Shown piece by piece: positions 8,084 to 16,683 of a DNA stretch of 38,172 bases (the first letter of the stretch is position 1; each line of letters opens with the position of its first letter). This stretch comes from an uncultured Pirellulaceae bacterium (lineage in GTDB: Bacteria; Planctomycetota; Planctomycetia; Pirellulales; Pirellulaceae): the NCBI GenBank assembly GCA_937981585.1, contig CALJOA010000062.1, forward strand, positions 1 through 38,172. Reading direction: 5' to 3'. The notes beneath the pieces were generated by a model. That model was given only the letters and a program-made list of their open reading frames with translations. It was not told the origin of the DNA and did no database searches. The position numbers and the translations under genes are program-made.

Positions 8084-8890
8084 CTAACCGTACATGATTT
8101 CACGTTCGGGCAGAATGGTTGTTTCGGGATCAAACTTCTTCAGTCCACTCCACTGCAAAAACAGCAGCCCGAGGTAATACGGATTGAGAAGCATGTAGCG
8201 TCGCCAAAGTCGCTTGGGTTCGCGAGTGAAACGGTAGAGCCACTCAAGTCCAAGCCTCTGCAAGATTGGTGGTGCCTGAGCAAGCTGGCCGGCATGGAAG
8301 TTGAAGGCGGCTCCAACAGCCAGTACTGGCATCTTCAAATGGTCTTTGAACTCGTAGGCCCAAACTTCCTGTCGTGGGCAACCAAGGCCAACCAAAGTGA
8401 TAGCTGCGCCACTTTCGTTGATCGTGTCGATGATCTCCTGTTTTTCGGATGGAGAAACCGTGCGGAACTTCGATGGCAACTCGCCGATGATGTCAAGCTC
8501 TGGAAACTTCCGCAGCAAGTTCCCTGCAAGGTCATCAAGCAATTCTGCTTTTCCACCAAAGAGAAAGATTGGAATGTTCTCACGTTCGGCCGCAGCGCAA
8601 GTCTCCAGCATCAGGTTGGGACCATAGACGCGGTCCTTGAGCTTGGTGCCGTAGAGCCAGTTCAACGCCCAGCGAACAGGTTGGCCGTCTGGAACGATCA
8701 GTTCCAGCTCGTTGAGACGGTGTCGATGCTCGTCATCCATTACGCCAGTCATGACGCCGTGAACTGCGAGGGCCGATACACCTAAAGGTCTTCTATGCTT
8801 GGCAGCATGAACAATTTTATCAACTGCAGCCTCGTAATCGACTGCACTAATGTTAACGCCAAGCAAATTAAATTCGCCGTGGTCGATCAT
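8084..8890 (-). CDS. WecG/TagA/CpsF family glycosyltransferase
   Basis: Members of this family (GT26) transfer UDP-linked sugars such as N-acetylmannosamine derivatives onto lipid-linked acceptors in surface polysaccharide assembly. The 268-residue protein shows the family blocks in order: [10 protein letters not shown] (66-75), DRVYGPNL (86-93), [10 protein letters not shown] (168-177), [11 protein letters not shown] (191-201), and the [15 protein letters not shown]...EP.RLWRRY C-terminal block (206-232). The latter is thought to mediate membrane association. I chose the ATG at 8890-8888, which overlaps the upstream epimerase stop as ATGA, with AGGAG ten bases upstream. A TTG at 8911 is possible but less likely. 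Translational coupling suggests that the two enzymes act on the same polysaccharide. The donor sugar cannot be read from the sequence. Confidence 0.93.
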   Translation of the reverse strand: MIDHGEFNLLGVNISAVDYEAAVDKIVHAAKHRRPLGVSALAVHGVMTGVMDDEHRHRLNELELIVPDGQPVRWALNWLYGTKLKDRVYGPNLMLETCAAAERENIPIFLFGGKAELLDDLAGNLLRKFPELDIIGELPSKFRTVSPSEKQEIIDTINESGAAITLVGLGCPRQEVWAYEFKDHLKMPVLAVGAAFNFHAGQLAQAPPILQRLGLEWLYRFTREPKRLWRRYMLLNPYYLGLLFLQWSGLKKFDPETTILPEREIMYG

Positions 8891-9966
8891 TGAGAGACTG
8901 GCTCCTGCCAACGCTGAGTGTTGTATTCGTAGATCTCACCTAAAATCGTGCGAACATCCTTCGTCAGTGACCATTTGGGGTAATGGCTTTGGAATTTACT
9001 GACGTCGCTGACATACCAAATGTGATCTCCCATTCGGTTATCTTCTTCGTAACTGTATTCGAGTTCCCGCCCTGAGATTTCCTCACACATCTTGATGCCT
9101 TCGAGCATCGAGCAGTGGCTGAAACGGCTTCCGCCGATATTGTAGACTTCGCCTTGACGAGGATTGCGGAAGAAGTGGTCGAAGGCTTGGATCAAGTCAT
9201 AACTATGGATGTTGTCACGAACCTGTTTACCTTGGTAACCAAAGACCTTGTAGGGAGTGCCGGTCATCGTGCACTTCATCAGGTAAGCCAAGAATCCGTG
9301 CAACTGGGTGCCGCTGTGATTGGGGCCGGTCAAACAACCTCCTCGGAAAGCAGCCGTCTTCATGTCGAAGTACTTTCCATACTCTTGAACCAGAATGTCA
9401 GCCGCGACTTTGGATGCCCCGAACAAGCTGTGCATGCAACTGTCAATTGACATGCTCTCTGGAATACCATTGTTGAATTCGTGATCTGGATCAATCTCCC
9501 AACGCAATTCTTTTTCAACTAGCGGGAGACGATTAGGGGTGTCGCCGTAGACCTTGTTGGTCGAGGTGAAAATGAAGACGGCATCGGGACAATTGTGCCG
9601 AGTTGCCTCAAGAAGATTCAGAGTGCCGTTTGCATTGACGGCGAAGTCTTTGTGAGGATCGCGTGCGGCCCAGTCGTGCGATGGCTGAGCGGCAGTGTGA
9701 ACGATAAGCTTGATGTCGTTGCCGAACTCGTTGAATAGAGAGTTCATCAAGTCCGCGTCGCGGATGTCACCGTCGATGTGTCGGTAGTTCTTGCCGAGTT
9801 CGGCTTGCAAGTTCTTCTGCTGCCACTTCGTGGAAGCCTCTTCACCAAAGAATTCTTTTCTCATGTCGTTGTCGATGCAGACAACGGTGAGACCTTGCTT
9901 TGCGAAATGACGACTGGCTTCAGATCCGATAAGCCCGGCAGAACCGGTAACAATTGCGATGCTCAT
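8887..9966 (-). CDS. NAD-dependent epimerase/dehydratase, CDP-paratose 2-epimerase-like
   Basis: This is an extended short-chain dehydrogenase acting on a nucleotide sugar. The 359-residue protein has the NAD-binding TGSAGLIG at 7-14 and an [10 protein letters not shown] block at 90-99. TSTNKVYGD (134-142) supplies the catalytic Ser/Thr. [19 protein letters not shown] and KQVRDNIHS are characteristic of the CDP-paratose/tyvelose epimerase-like group. The normal YxxxK motif reads FGASK (182-186), so the catalytic Tyr position is Phe. I checked the codon, which is TTC. I believe close homologs share this but could not verify it, so the exact reaction is open. It starts at an ATG (9966-9964), and its stop overlaps the glycosyltransferase start by ATGA. 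Confidence 0.88.
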   Translation of the reverse strand: MSIAIVTGSAGLIGSEASRHFAKQGLTVVCIDNDMRKEFFGEEASTKWQQKNLQAELGKNYRHIDGDIRDADLMNSLFNEFGNDIKLIVHTAAQPSHDWAARDPHKDFAVNANGTLNLLEATRHNCPDAVFIFTSTNKVYGDTPNRLPLVEKELRWEIDPDHEFNNGIPESMSIDSCMHSLFGASKVAADILVQEYGKYFDMKTAAFRGGCLTGPNHSGTQLHGFLAYLMKCTMTGTPYKVFGYQGKQVRDNIHSYDLIQAFDHFFRNPRQGEVYNIGGSRFSHCSMLEGIKMCEEISGRELEYSYEEDNRMGDHIWYVSDVSKFQSHYPKWSLTKDVRTILGEIYEYNTQRWQEPVSQ

Positions 9967-10514
9967 TTATTGCTCGTCTATGATGAAGTGCATGGTGCAA
10001 GAGAGCCTGTTTCGCTCGAGATTTGAAACCGCCCGCGGAATTCATCTTAGTAGGCCCGAAATCTCCGTCAACAAAGAGTCCGGCATTTTAGTCCCAAACC
10101 CTGGCCTTTTGAGCATCGCCAGTACGACTGTAGTGCCGAGCAAATGTCACGAGGGGATTGCCGTGAAGTTGCCCAAATAAGAGAAGTGATTTGTAGCGCA
10201 AGAGTCGAATATTACAAGCGACATCGCATCAGAATAAATCTTGCTTTTGCTATATATAAGGTGCTGTTTGGCAAGGGGTAGTCTTCTGGCTGAGTATCGA
10301 GCATTTCCTGCCCCTAATCGCGGATTGGTGTGAGGATCGGATTGGATGCTTCTGTTCAATTTTGGGACGCAAGTCAAGAAAAACTTGCTGACAGATTGCT
10401 ACAACAAATCAGTCTTAGAAGGCTAAGCCATTGCGGAGTGGCTTGCGTGCATCGCCAATACAGCGGTTTAGGGGGCCAGCATTTCGCGTAGGGGAAACTT
10501 GTTTTATTACTTGT
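9967..10514. other. Intergenic region upstream of the epimerase operon
   Basis: This is 548 bases with no recognisable gene. A candidate minus-strand promoter for the epimerase operon is at 10044-10071. The rest shows no clear hairpin, repeat or open frame with family-like sequence. Confidence 0.5.
10044..10071 (-). promoter_or_regulatory. Candidate sigma70-type promoter for the epimerase/glycosyltransferase operon
   Basis: On the minus strand, TTGACG (10071-10066) and TAAGAT (10049-10044) are separated by 16 bases. That would place the transcript start near 10037, about 70 bases before the epimerase ATG. This is a match by eye only. Confidence 0.35.
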
Positions 10515-11771
10515 CTATTTTAGACGCTGCTCTGTTGGCGGCTGGACGGCCTTCTTTTCGATACTGAACTTGTGAGTCGTAGTTTGGCGATAGGTTTCGC
10601 CAGGTTGCAACACCGTTGAAGGGAAGTTCTCGTGGTTGGACGCGTCGGTAAGGCGCTGCGTTTCCAGGCAAAACGCACCGTGCTGGTTGAACCCTCCGCT
10701 ACCAGGTTGGCCGTTAAGAAAGTTGCCTGTGTAGAACTGGATGCCGGACTGGGTTGTCGTGATCTCCATCTTTCGACCTGATTTTGGGCAGAATACAGAT
10801 GCGGCCAGAACCATGTCGCTTTCTTCACCCTCAGTTTTCGCATTGATGACATAGTCGTGATCATAACCAACTGGATCGATTCCGGTCTTGTCGTGCCGTT
10901 CACCAACTCGCGTCGGATTACGAAAATCAAATGGAGTTGCTTCGACCGTTGCAATCTCACCAGTTGAAAGCAATCCTTCATCTGCGGGCGTATATTCGTC
11001 TGCATTGATGTGCAACACATGGTCCATGATCGAACCAGATCCAGCACCACAGAGATTCCAATAGTTGTGATTGGTCAAGTTTACGTGCGTTGGCTTGTCG
11101 GTCGTCGCGGTGAAATCGACGGTCAGCTCGTTGTCGTTGTTGAGTGTGTAGTCCACCGTGACTTCGAGCTTGCCAGGGTAGCCTTCGTCTCCATCTTCAC
11201 TGACCAGCTTTAATCGCACACCGACTTTGTCGGCGGTCAACAGCTCTTCGCCAGTCCAAACGTGTTTGTCGAATCCGATCTTGCCGCCATGTAGATGGTT
11301 TTCACCCTTGTTGGCGGCGAGCTGGTGCTCTTTGCTTTCCAGCGTGAACTTTCCTTTGGCGATCCGATTGCAATAACGAACCTCAGTTGCGCCAAAATAC
11401 GATGTGCAGGCTTCGTAGCCCTCGATGTCACTGCAGCTGAGAGTAATGTTCTCAAACCTGCCGTTTCTGTCGGGGACGCGAACCGCTGTAACACTCGCGC
11501 CGTAGGTGATCACATCGAAGGAGTAGCCATTGAGGTTGGTACACACGTACTCGTGAATCTCTTGGCCGTTCTTGGTTGTTCCGTAAGTTCCCTTAACGAT
11601 TTTCATTTGGACGGGCGGTTTTTGAAAGTTCTCAAAAACCTGGTTTGCAGCGACCGGCTGTTTGACGGCCTGCACATTCTCCGCCGACACGTCGCTGGGC
11701 CCATTGGCTCTCATGTAAACCGTCATGAAGCAGCCAAAAACAAACGCTGACAAACAGAAACCAAGTCTCAT
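10515..11771 (-). CDS. Aldose 1-epimerase (galactose mutarotase), exported
   Basis: The enzyme interconverts alpha and beta anomers of aldoses. The protein is 418 residues from the ATG at 11771-11769. That start is preferred over a GTG at 11825 because GGGAG lies five bases upstream and it begins a signal peptide. The N-terminal hydrophobic segment (about 3-18) contains VFGC, a near-lipobox with Phe at -2, so a lipoprotein is possible. The galactose mutarotase domain spans about 55-410. It has NHLHGG (158-163), catalytic His235 in TNHNYWNL, GYDHDYV (302-308) and catalytic Glu370 in CLETQ. Export suggests extracytoplasmic sugar use, common in planctomycetes. It is transcribed alone. Confidence 0.92.
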   Translation of the reverse strand: MRLGFCLSAFVFGCFMTVYMRANGPSDVSAENVQAVKQPVAANQVFENFQKPPVQMKIVKGTYGTTKNGQEIHEYVCTNLNGYSFDVITYGASVTAVRVPDRNGRFENITLSCSDIEGYEACTSYFGATEVRYCNRIAKGKFTLESKEHQLAANKGENHLHGGKIGFDKHVWTGEELLTADKVGVRLKLVSEDGDEGYPGKLEVTVDYTLNNDNELTVDFTATTDKPTHVNLTNHNYWNLCGAGSGSIMDHVLHINADEYTPADEGLLSTGEIATVEATPFDFRNPTRVGERHDKTGIDPVGYDHDYVINAKTEGEESDMVLAASVFCPKSGRKMEITTTQSGIQFYTGNFLNGQPGSGGFNQHGAFCLETQRLTDASNHENFPSTVLQPGETYRQTTTHKFSIEKKAVQPPTEQRLK

Positions 11772-11943
11772 CCCAACTCCCTTTTCAAGCCACCGCCTCC
11801 AAAAAAACATTTGGACGCGCCTCACGTCTGCTTACGCATTATGTCGCCTGCATAAATGTTGATCAAGCCAAGGTTTAGGTTGTAAATTGCAAGGGTGTAA
11901 GAGCTGTGGATGTTTGTTTGAATGGGTTGGATATCTTTTTTGG

Positions 11944-12037
11944 AGTGGCTGGGATCGAGCGCAGCGAGCTCCCAGTTGATATTCTGATTAATTAAGCACA
12001 ATGCTCTGGGGGCTCACTTCGTTCGACCCCAGCCACC
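11944..12037. repeat. Long inverted repeat (GTGGCTGGG...CCCAGCCAC)
   Basis: The 32-base arms 11944-11975 (AGTGGCTGGGATCGAGCGCA then GCGAGCTCCCAG) and 12006-12037 are inverted copies matching at most positions, separated by 30 A/T-rich bases. This has the architecture of a dispersed intergenic palindrome, with one copy in the window. Confidence 0.8.
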
Positions 12038-12184
12038 TAATCACAGAGCTAAGGCTTTGATGAAAAATCTATTTTCAGGTGTTCCGGCTGTACTCTGGGG
12101 AAACGACCGGTCTTCGGACCAGTCCAGAACCAAGCGCACTCATATTTAGGGCAGTAGCAGCATGGCCATTTTTGAAGCGACACT

Positions 12185-12221
12185 AAAAGAAAAGACCGCA
12201 AGCCAATGAAGGCTTGCGGTC
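12185..12221 (-). terminator. Intrinsic terminator of the DUF11-type protein gene
   Basis: GACCGCAAGCC (12194-12204) and GGCTTGCGGTC (12211-12221) form a perfect 11-bp stem with a 6-base loop. It is followed on the minus strand by TTTTCTTTTAG, about 90 bases beyond the stop codon at 12308. Confidence 0.88.
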
Positions 12222-12307
12222 AAGCAAAGTGCATCATCATGGTGTTCTAGGAGCGGTCCAAATACGGGATGCACGAAACGTTTTGGATCGTATAGGGTTG
12301 CCAGCGA

Positions 12308-14899
12308 CTAAGGCTGGAAGTTGCCACCGAAATCGTTACCATCCAGTGTGGGTGCAGTAGCAGTCTTTGTTACCGAGGGTTGGACTTGCTCTCCGAAGAA
12401 TCGCGTTGTTCCTTCGGCGATCTCACGAGCGTCCGAGTCTTGGCAAGTCAACTGAGCACGGAAGATGTGAGTTCCACTTTTCAATGCTTCCGCAGTGATT
12501 TTGAAAGTCATTTCCTGACCCGGATCAATCTGAGTGATCGGGCTGAACAAGACTTGCCCTTCGGCGATGCGATGCTCAAGTCCAGTTGCGTCAACTGGCT
12601 CGATGCCTTCTGAGAACTGCATCACCAAGTTGACTCCCTTGGCAGTCTTGGTTCCTCGGTTCTGAACTTTGATTTGGTAAGGGATCTTCTCGCCAGTTGG
12701 CAATGGTCCTTTTGGATCAGCAACGGTCAACACAAGGTCAGCAACTGTTTCGACGGTTGTCAGACATGCACTTGAAGCAGCCAGATCGCCTTTGCCGCGA
12801 GCTCCGACCTCCAATTGCAAATCGCCCGATGTGTTGAGTTGGCAGTTGATCTTATAAGTTCGGGTTTGACCGGGCTCAAGTGCACCAACTGGCCATCGCA
12901 TGCCACCGTCAATGATCTTGACCGAGTCAACTCCATTGAGATACTTCACGCCTGGTGGAAGTGCAACAGCAGTTACGACATCCTTGGCCGTGGCGTCACC
13001 AGAGTTGGAGACAACGACTTTGTATTGGGCACCGCTGCCAGCGTATTTCAGACCTGGACCTTCAAGCGAAATGTTGAGGTTGGCTCGGCGAACCGTCAGG
13101 CCTCGCTCGGCAGATGTTTTGAGGTTTTGGTCGGCCGCCGCAGTGGCAACCAGATTCAGTTCTCCAGCCGTTCGGGCCAGCAGCTCGACCTGAAACACTT
13201 TCTCTTTGCCGGCTTCGATATCGCCCAGCGTCGCTCGCTCGCCGCCCAAAGCTTCGGGAAGCATGACGACGACGTTCTCGGCGGCACCCGAACCAGGGTT
13301 TCTGACTGTGACGTGGTACAGTGCAGTTTCTCCGTAAAGAACTTCTGCAGGACCGGAAATTGACATTTCAAGTTTCGGCTCGGTAACTGCAACGTTGGCT
13401 TTTCCAACACGTGGAACCAGCGTCCACTCAACTCCGACGTCGAACATTTCTGCTTTTCGTGGAACGGCGGTTACGGTGATTGTTTGAGAAGCGTTGCCCG
13501 GGATTTTGTCGATTGACCAGACAAGTCGAGCCTGATTCTCACCGTCAGTGATCTCTTTTCCACCGGTCGTCAAGTTTACGTTCTCGATATCGACCCATTG
13601 TGGCAAGTTAATGCCGACGAGAATTCTTTCGGCTCTGATGCTGCTGTTGTTCTTGACAACGACTCGGTAGTTGGCCGCTTTGTTGACTCCGATCGTCGCC
13701 GGACCGAATGTTTCGACTTCGATTGAAGGTGCGTTAAGACGAATTGCGGCATTCTGCTTTTCGTCGGCTTGAGTTGAAACCTGTCGAACGTTTTTGTCGT
13801 AGATAGGAGAGTCTGATGTCGAAGGTGTCGCGGTGAGTCGGTTGATAAACTCTGACGCCGAGACATTGTTGGCAGCTTCGGCTTCGGCTTGGGCTCTCGC
13901 ATTTTCCATAGCAAGTCGCTCGATTTCTGCTCGTTGGGCAGCCAGTCGCTCGGCAGCGATTCGATCAGCGGCAAGCTGTTCAGCAGCGAGCTTCTCAGCC
14001 GCAAGTTGCTCAGCGGCCAATTTCTGTGCTGCCAATTGCTCGGCTAGATCAGCGGCTTCCTGTTGTACTGTTTGCATTTGCTGAGCGACTTTTTCGGCGG
14101 CAAGTCGTTCTGCTTCTGCTTCGATCTCTGCAAGTCGCTCTTGTTCGGCTTGGGCTGCTGCCATTCGCCCGGCTTCTGCTGCAGCAAGTGCTTCGGCTTC
14201 GATTCGCATCTCTTCCTGACGCTCTGCCTCGATCCGATCGGCTTCGAGTTGCTGTTGGGCCTCTTGAGCGGCCAGCTCATTTGCCACACGATCAGCTTCG
14301 GCTTTGGCTTTTTCTTGGGCGCGACGACGTAGCTCTGCCATTTGTTGGCTGATGCTTTTCGTTTGAGTTGCTAGTTCCTGTGGGGCGATTCGCGGTCCGC
14401 TTCCACGAACCTGGCTCATTGACGCTGAGAAATCGCTTGGAGATTTTTGCAGATTCTCTGGTACCCGAAATCCTTGTCCTTGTGGAAGAGGGGGTAGGTC
14501 CATCGCAGGTGATGTGCGAGGTGCAGGTTGACTGCCAAGCAGGATTGATGGAACTGCGGGCTCGCCGTCGGTTTGGTAACTGGCCTTTTGAATATTGCCA
14601 CGCATTACCGGCTCTTCGAATTGCGGCTGGGCTGTTCTGCCGTGACGGCCGTTGGTTGCCCGTAGCTGCGGTGAATCCGAAAGGTTGTACGTTACGCCTT
14701 GCTGCGGACGAATTCGACGCATCTCTTGAGGCGGTAAGTGTACCGAAGGCGGCGCTTGTCTTAGCGAAGTGTTAGCTACCGATTGGATCGGTTGGTAACG
14801 TTGAGATGGGGTCTGTTGAGCGAATGCTGAACCGATCATGAAGATGAGCAGTCCGGTCATCAAAACAGTTGCCGAAAATTTTGAGTTGATCGCTAGCAT
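12308..14899 (-). CDS. Large secreted protein with Ala-rich helix and DUF11-like Ig-fold repeats
   Basis: The 863-residue protein starts with a signal peptide (about 1-27, ending GSAFAQQ). A Pro/Gln-rich low-complexity region to about 180 follows. Next is an Ala/Glu/Arg/Gln-rich charged segment at about 181-350, with pentapeptide-like units (LAAEKLAAEQ) predicted to be a long single helix as in TolA. From about 390 to 840 there are four or more DUF11/CARDB-like domains of about 110 residues. Each has a recurring NxGxxxAxxVxxxxxLPxGV pattern (GSGAAENVVVMLPEALGG; SGDATAKDVVTAVALPPGV; GTKTAKGVNLVMQFSEGI). Such domains are found in cell-surface proteins. The start ATG follows AGGTAGGAACA. A structural or envelope-linked role is inference. 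Confidence 0.85.
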   Translation of the reverse strand: MLAINSKFSATVLMTGLLIFMIGSAFAQQTPSQRYQPIQSVANTSLRQAPPSVHLPPQEMRRIRPQQGVTYNLSDSPQLRATNGRHGRTAQPQFEEPVMRGNIQKASYQTDGEPAVPSILLGSQPAPRTSPAMDLPPLPQGQGFRVPENLQKSPSDFSASMSQVRGSGPRIAPQELATQTKSISQQMAELRRRAQEKAKAEADRVANELAAQEAQQQLEADRIEAERQEEMRIEAEALAAAEAGRMAAAQAEQERLAEIEAEAERLAAEKVAQQMQTVQQEAADLAEQLAAQKLAAEQLAAEKLAAEQLAADRIAAERLAAQRAEIERLAMENARAQAEAEAANNVSASEFINRLTATPSTSDSPIYDKNVRQVSTQADEKQNAAIRLNAPSIEVETFGPATIGVNKAANYRVVVKNNSSIRAERILVGINLPQWVDIENVNLTTGGKEITDGENQARLVWSIDKIPGNASQTITVTAVPRKAEMFDVGVEWTLVPRVGKANVAVTEPKLEMSISGPAEVLYGETALYHVTVRNPGSGAAENVVVMLPEALGGERATLGDIEAGKEKVFQVELLARTAGELNLVATAAADQNLKTSAERGLTVRRANLNISLEGPGLKYAGSGAQYKVVVSNSGDATAKDVVTAVALPPGVKYLNGVDSVKIIDGGMRWPVGALEPGQTRTYKINCQLNTSGDLQLEVGARGKGDLAASSACLTTVETVADLVLTVADPKGPLPTGEKIPYQIKVQNRGTKTAKGVNLVMQFSEGIEPVDATGLEHRIAEGQVLFSPITQIDPGQEMTFKITAEALKSGTHIFRAQLTCQDSDAREIAEGTTRFFGEQVQPSVTKTATAPTLDGNDFGGNFQP

Positions 14900-15290
14900 T
14901 GTTCCTACCTGTTTTCGTAAAACGAGTCCGTCACTCCTGACTTCGACTTTGCGGGCTGGGTAGGTTTAGTGAAATATCCGGATAATGAGGATTTGTTTAT
15001 TTCAGGTCTATTGCTGGCTAAACTTTGGAGCTTTGGGGGTGTCTGGCGAGATGGGAATTGTCTCTGGTGGACCTTTGAAGCGTTTGTTGCGATAGCAGTT
15101 GCTCGCTGCAAACCGAGCAAGCACCTTTGATTGTTATTGTTGGTGCTGTTTGGGCATCGCTGCTTTGGTGCTCAATGGTTTCCGACGCGTTGTAAGACTT
15201 TGCATGGCAAGCCTTAGTCCGTTTGTAGTACCGGCTTTATGTCAATACTGCTCAATCCAGTTTTCATTGGTTGTGCTTGCCGAATTTTCA

Positions 15291-15363
15291 ACCGCGAATG
15301 AACACTGATAGACGCGAATACAAATTCTGGTTTCATTTGCGTCCATTGGCGTTTATTCGCGGT
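15291..15363. repeat. Inverted repeat (ACCGCGAAT...ATTCGCGGT)
   Basis: The left arm begins ACCGCGAATGAACACTGATA and the right arm ends GCGTTTATTCGCGGT. The arms pair at most positions over about 33 bases, with almost no spacer. This is again the form of a dispersed palindrome rather than a terminator. Confidence 0.75.
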
Positions 15364-15466
15364 ACTATTCCGTCTTTGCAACACTTCCGGCTAAAGGCGG
15401 CTAAAGCCGGCTTTATTATGTACAGACCGGGCACACGTGTTAACCATGTCCTAGCACTATTCACTC

Positions 15467-15494
15467 AAGGCAACAAAGACAAGGCAACAAAGAC
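15467..15494. repeat. 14-bp perfect tandem duplication
   Basis: AAGGCAACAAAGAC is present twice in direct succession (15467-15480, 15481-15494). It is non-coding and of unknown significance. Confidence 0.9.
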
Positions 15495-15648
15495 AACGTA
15501 TGGCTTTGTTCTAGCAGCTTTTGTGTCTGTATTGGATTCAAATAACGTGATTGTCGGGTCGGCTGCGCCCGTATTCATAAACAGACGACCCTCGATAGAA
15601 TCATGCGAGTCATTCTTTCAGTTTTGGTAAACATCGGCGGTCATTGAT

Positions 15649-16662
15649 ATGTCGCTTCCCGAAAAATTTCGAGCACTTGTCGCAACCGAGTCCGGCTTTG
15701 GAATTGAGGAGTTTGGGTTTGTCGATCTCGATCTGGGTGATGTGATCGTCAAGGTTAAATACTCCGCGTTAAACTTCAAAGATTCATTGGCGGCCAATGG
15801 AAATCGTGGAGTTGCGACAAAACTTCCTTTGATTCCTGGAATTGATGCTGTCGGTGAAGTCGTCGAATCCTCTGATTTCCGGCACTCGATTGGACAGCAA
15901 GTGTTGGTTGGCCATGCCGATTTCGGGACTGCGCACCACGGGGCAATGGCCGAGTTTGTTCGGGTCCCTGGGGATTGGGTTTACGCGCTGCCGCAAGGGT
16001 CTCGCGGATCATCTGAAATCACTTCTAAGAGTCTTGATTTGAAGACTACGGTTACGTGGGGTACGGCCGGTTTCACCGCAGCTCAGTCGGTTGAAAAGAT
16101 TGTTGAACACGGGATCAAGCCCGACACCGGCGAAGTCCTGGTGACAGGGGCGACGGGTGGAGTCGGAATCTTTGCGGTCAAACTTTTGGCAAAGCTCGGT
16201 TACAAAGTTGTCGCTTCAACTGGCAAGACCGAGCGTCATGGTTGGTTGGTCGAGAACGGGGCAAGCGAAATTTTGACGCGGCAGGACATTAGCGATATGT
16301 CAGGCAAGCCGCTGTTGAAGTCCCGTTGGGCAGCGGCGGTAGATACGGTTGGCGGCAATACACTGGCAACGGTGCTTCGATCGACTCAGCCTTACGGTTG
16401 CGTTACGGCGTGCGGATTGGTTGCCGGAAACGAACTTCCGATAACGGTCTATCCTTTTATTCTCCGCGGCATAACATTGTGCGGAATCTCCAGCGCGCTG
16501 GTCGACCGTGATTCGCGGATCGGGTTGTGGGGCAAAATCGCTCAGCAGTGGAACATGGATCTCAGCGGCATCGCCACTGAGGTCACTTTGGATGAGCTTC
16601 CTGACGCAATTGCTCAGATTACCAACGGCAACATTGCCGGGCGAACGATTGTCAAAATGTAG
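15649..16662 (+). CDS. YhdH/YhfP family quinone oxidoreductase (AcuI-like)
   Basis: This is a medium-chain (zinc-free) dehydrogenase/reductase. Characterised relatives include the acrylyl-CoA reductase AcuI, which uses NADPH. The 337-residue protein has the GroES-like N-terminal domain (YSALNFKDSLAANG, LIPGIDAVGEV) and the nucleotide loop TGATGGVG at 166-173. The family-specific C-terminal block PFILRGITLCGISSA is present, where the YhdH group typically has PFILRGVTLxGIDS. No structural zinc Cys cluster is seen, as expected. The ATG at 15649 has no clear Shine-Dalgarno. The UvrA-like gene starts 21 bases after its stop, so the two are probably co-transcribed. The physiological substrate is not deducible. 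Confidence 0.92.
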   Translation: MSLPEKFRALVATESGFGIEEFGFVDLDLGDVIVKVKYSALNFKDSLAANGNRGVATKLPLIPGIDAVGEVVESSDFRHSIGQQVLVGHADFGTAHHGAMAEFVRVPGDWVYALPQGSRGSSEITSKSLDLKTTVTWGTAGFTAAQSVEKIVEHGIKPDTGEVLVTGATGGVGIFAVKLLAKLGYKVVASTGKTERHGWLVENGASEILTRQDISDMSGKPLLKSRWAAAVDTVGGNTLATVLRSTQPYGCVTACGLVAGNELPITVYPFILRGITLCGISSALVDRDSRIGLWGKIAQQWNMDLSGIATEVTLDELPDAIAQITNGNIAGRTIVKM

Positions 16663-16683
16663 AATTAGATACTGCGGCAATCA

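Larger units (their letters stand above)
11772..12307. other. Intergenic region upstream of the mutarotase
   Basis: No gene is visible in this 536-base spacer. It contains a long inverted repeat (11944-12037), a small hairpin with a TTCG loop (12105-12124, stem GACCGGTC/GACCAGTC) and the terminator of the 863-residue protein gene (12185-12221). Confidence 0.6.
14900..15648. other. Intergenic region between divergent DUF11-type gene and YhdH-type gene
   Basis: At 749 bases this is the longest non-coding stretch. It holds an inverted repeat (15291-15363), a short CCGGCTAAAGGCGGCTAAAGCCGGC palindrome-like run (about 15387-15412) and a 14-bp tandem duplication (15467-15494). A small plus-strand frame crosses it but has no family-like sequence. 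Confidence 0.55.

Noticed and set aside
8069-8785. 238-codon plus-strand open frame
   Set aside because: Antisense to the WecG/TagA-type glycosyltransferase, which has all conserved blocks.
12105-12124. TTCG-loop hairpin as a terminator or small RNA
   Set aside because: The 8-bp stem has no T tract, and there is no sign of a promoter; kept only as a mention in the spacer entry.
15271-15630. Plus-strand frame of 119 codons in the long gap
   Set aside because: It runs through the inverted repeat and the 14-bp duplication and has no conserved-looking composition; not supported as a gene.
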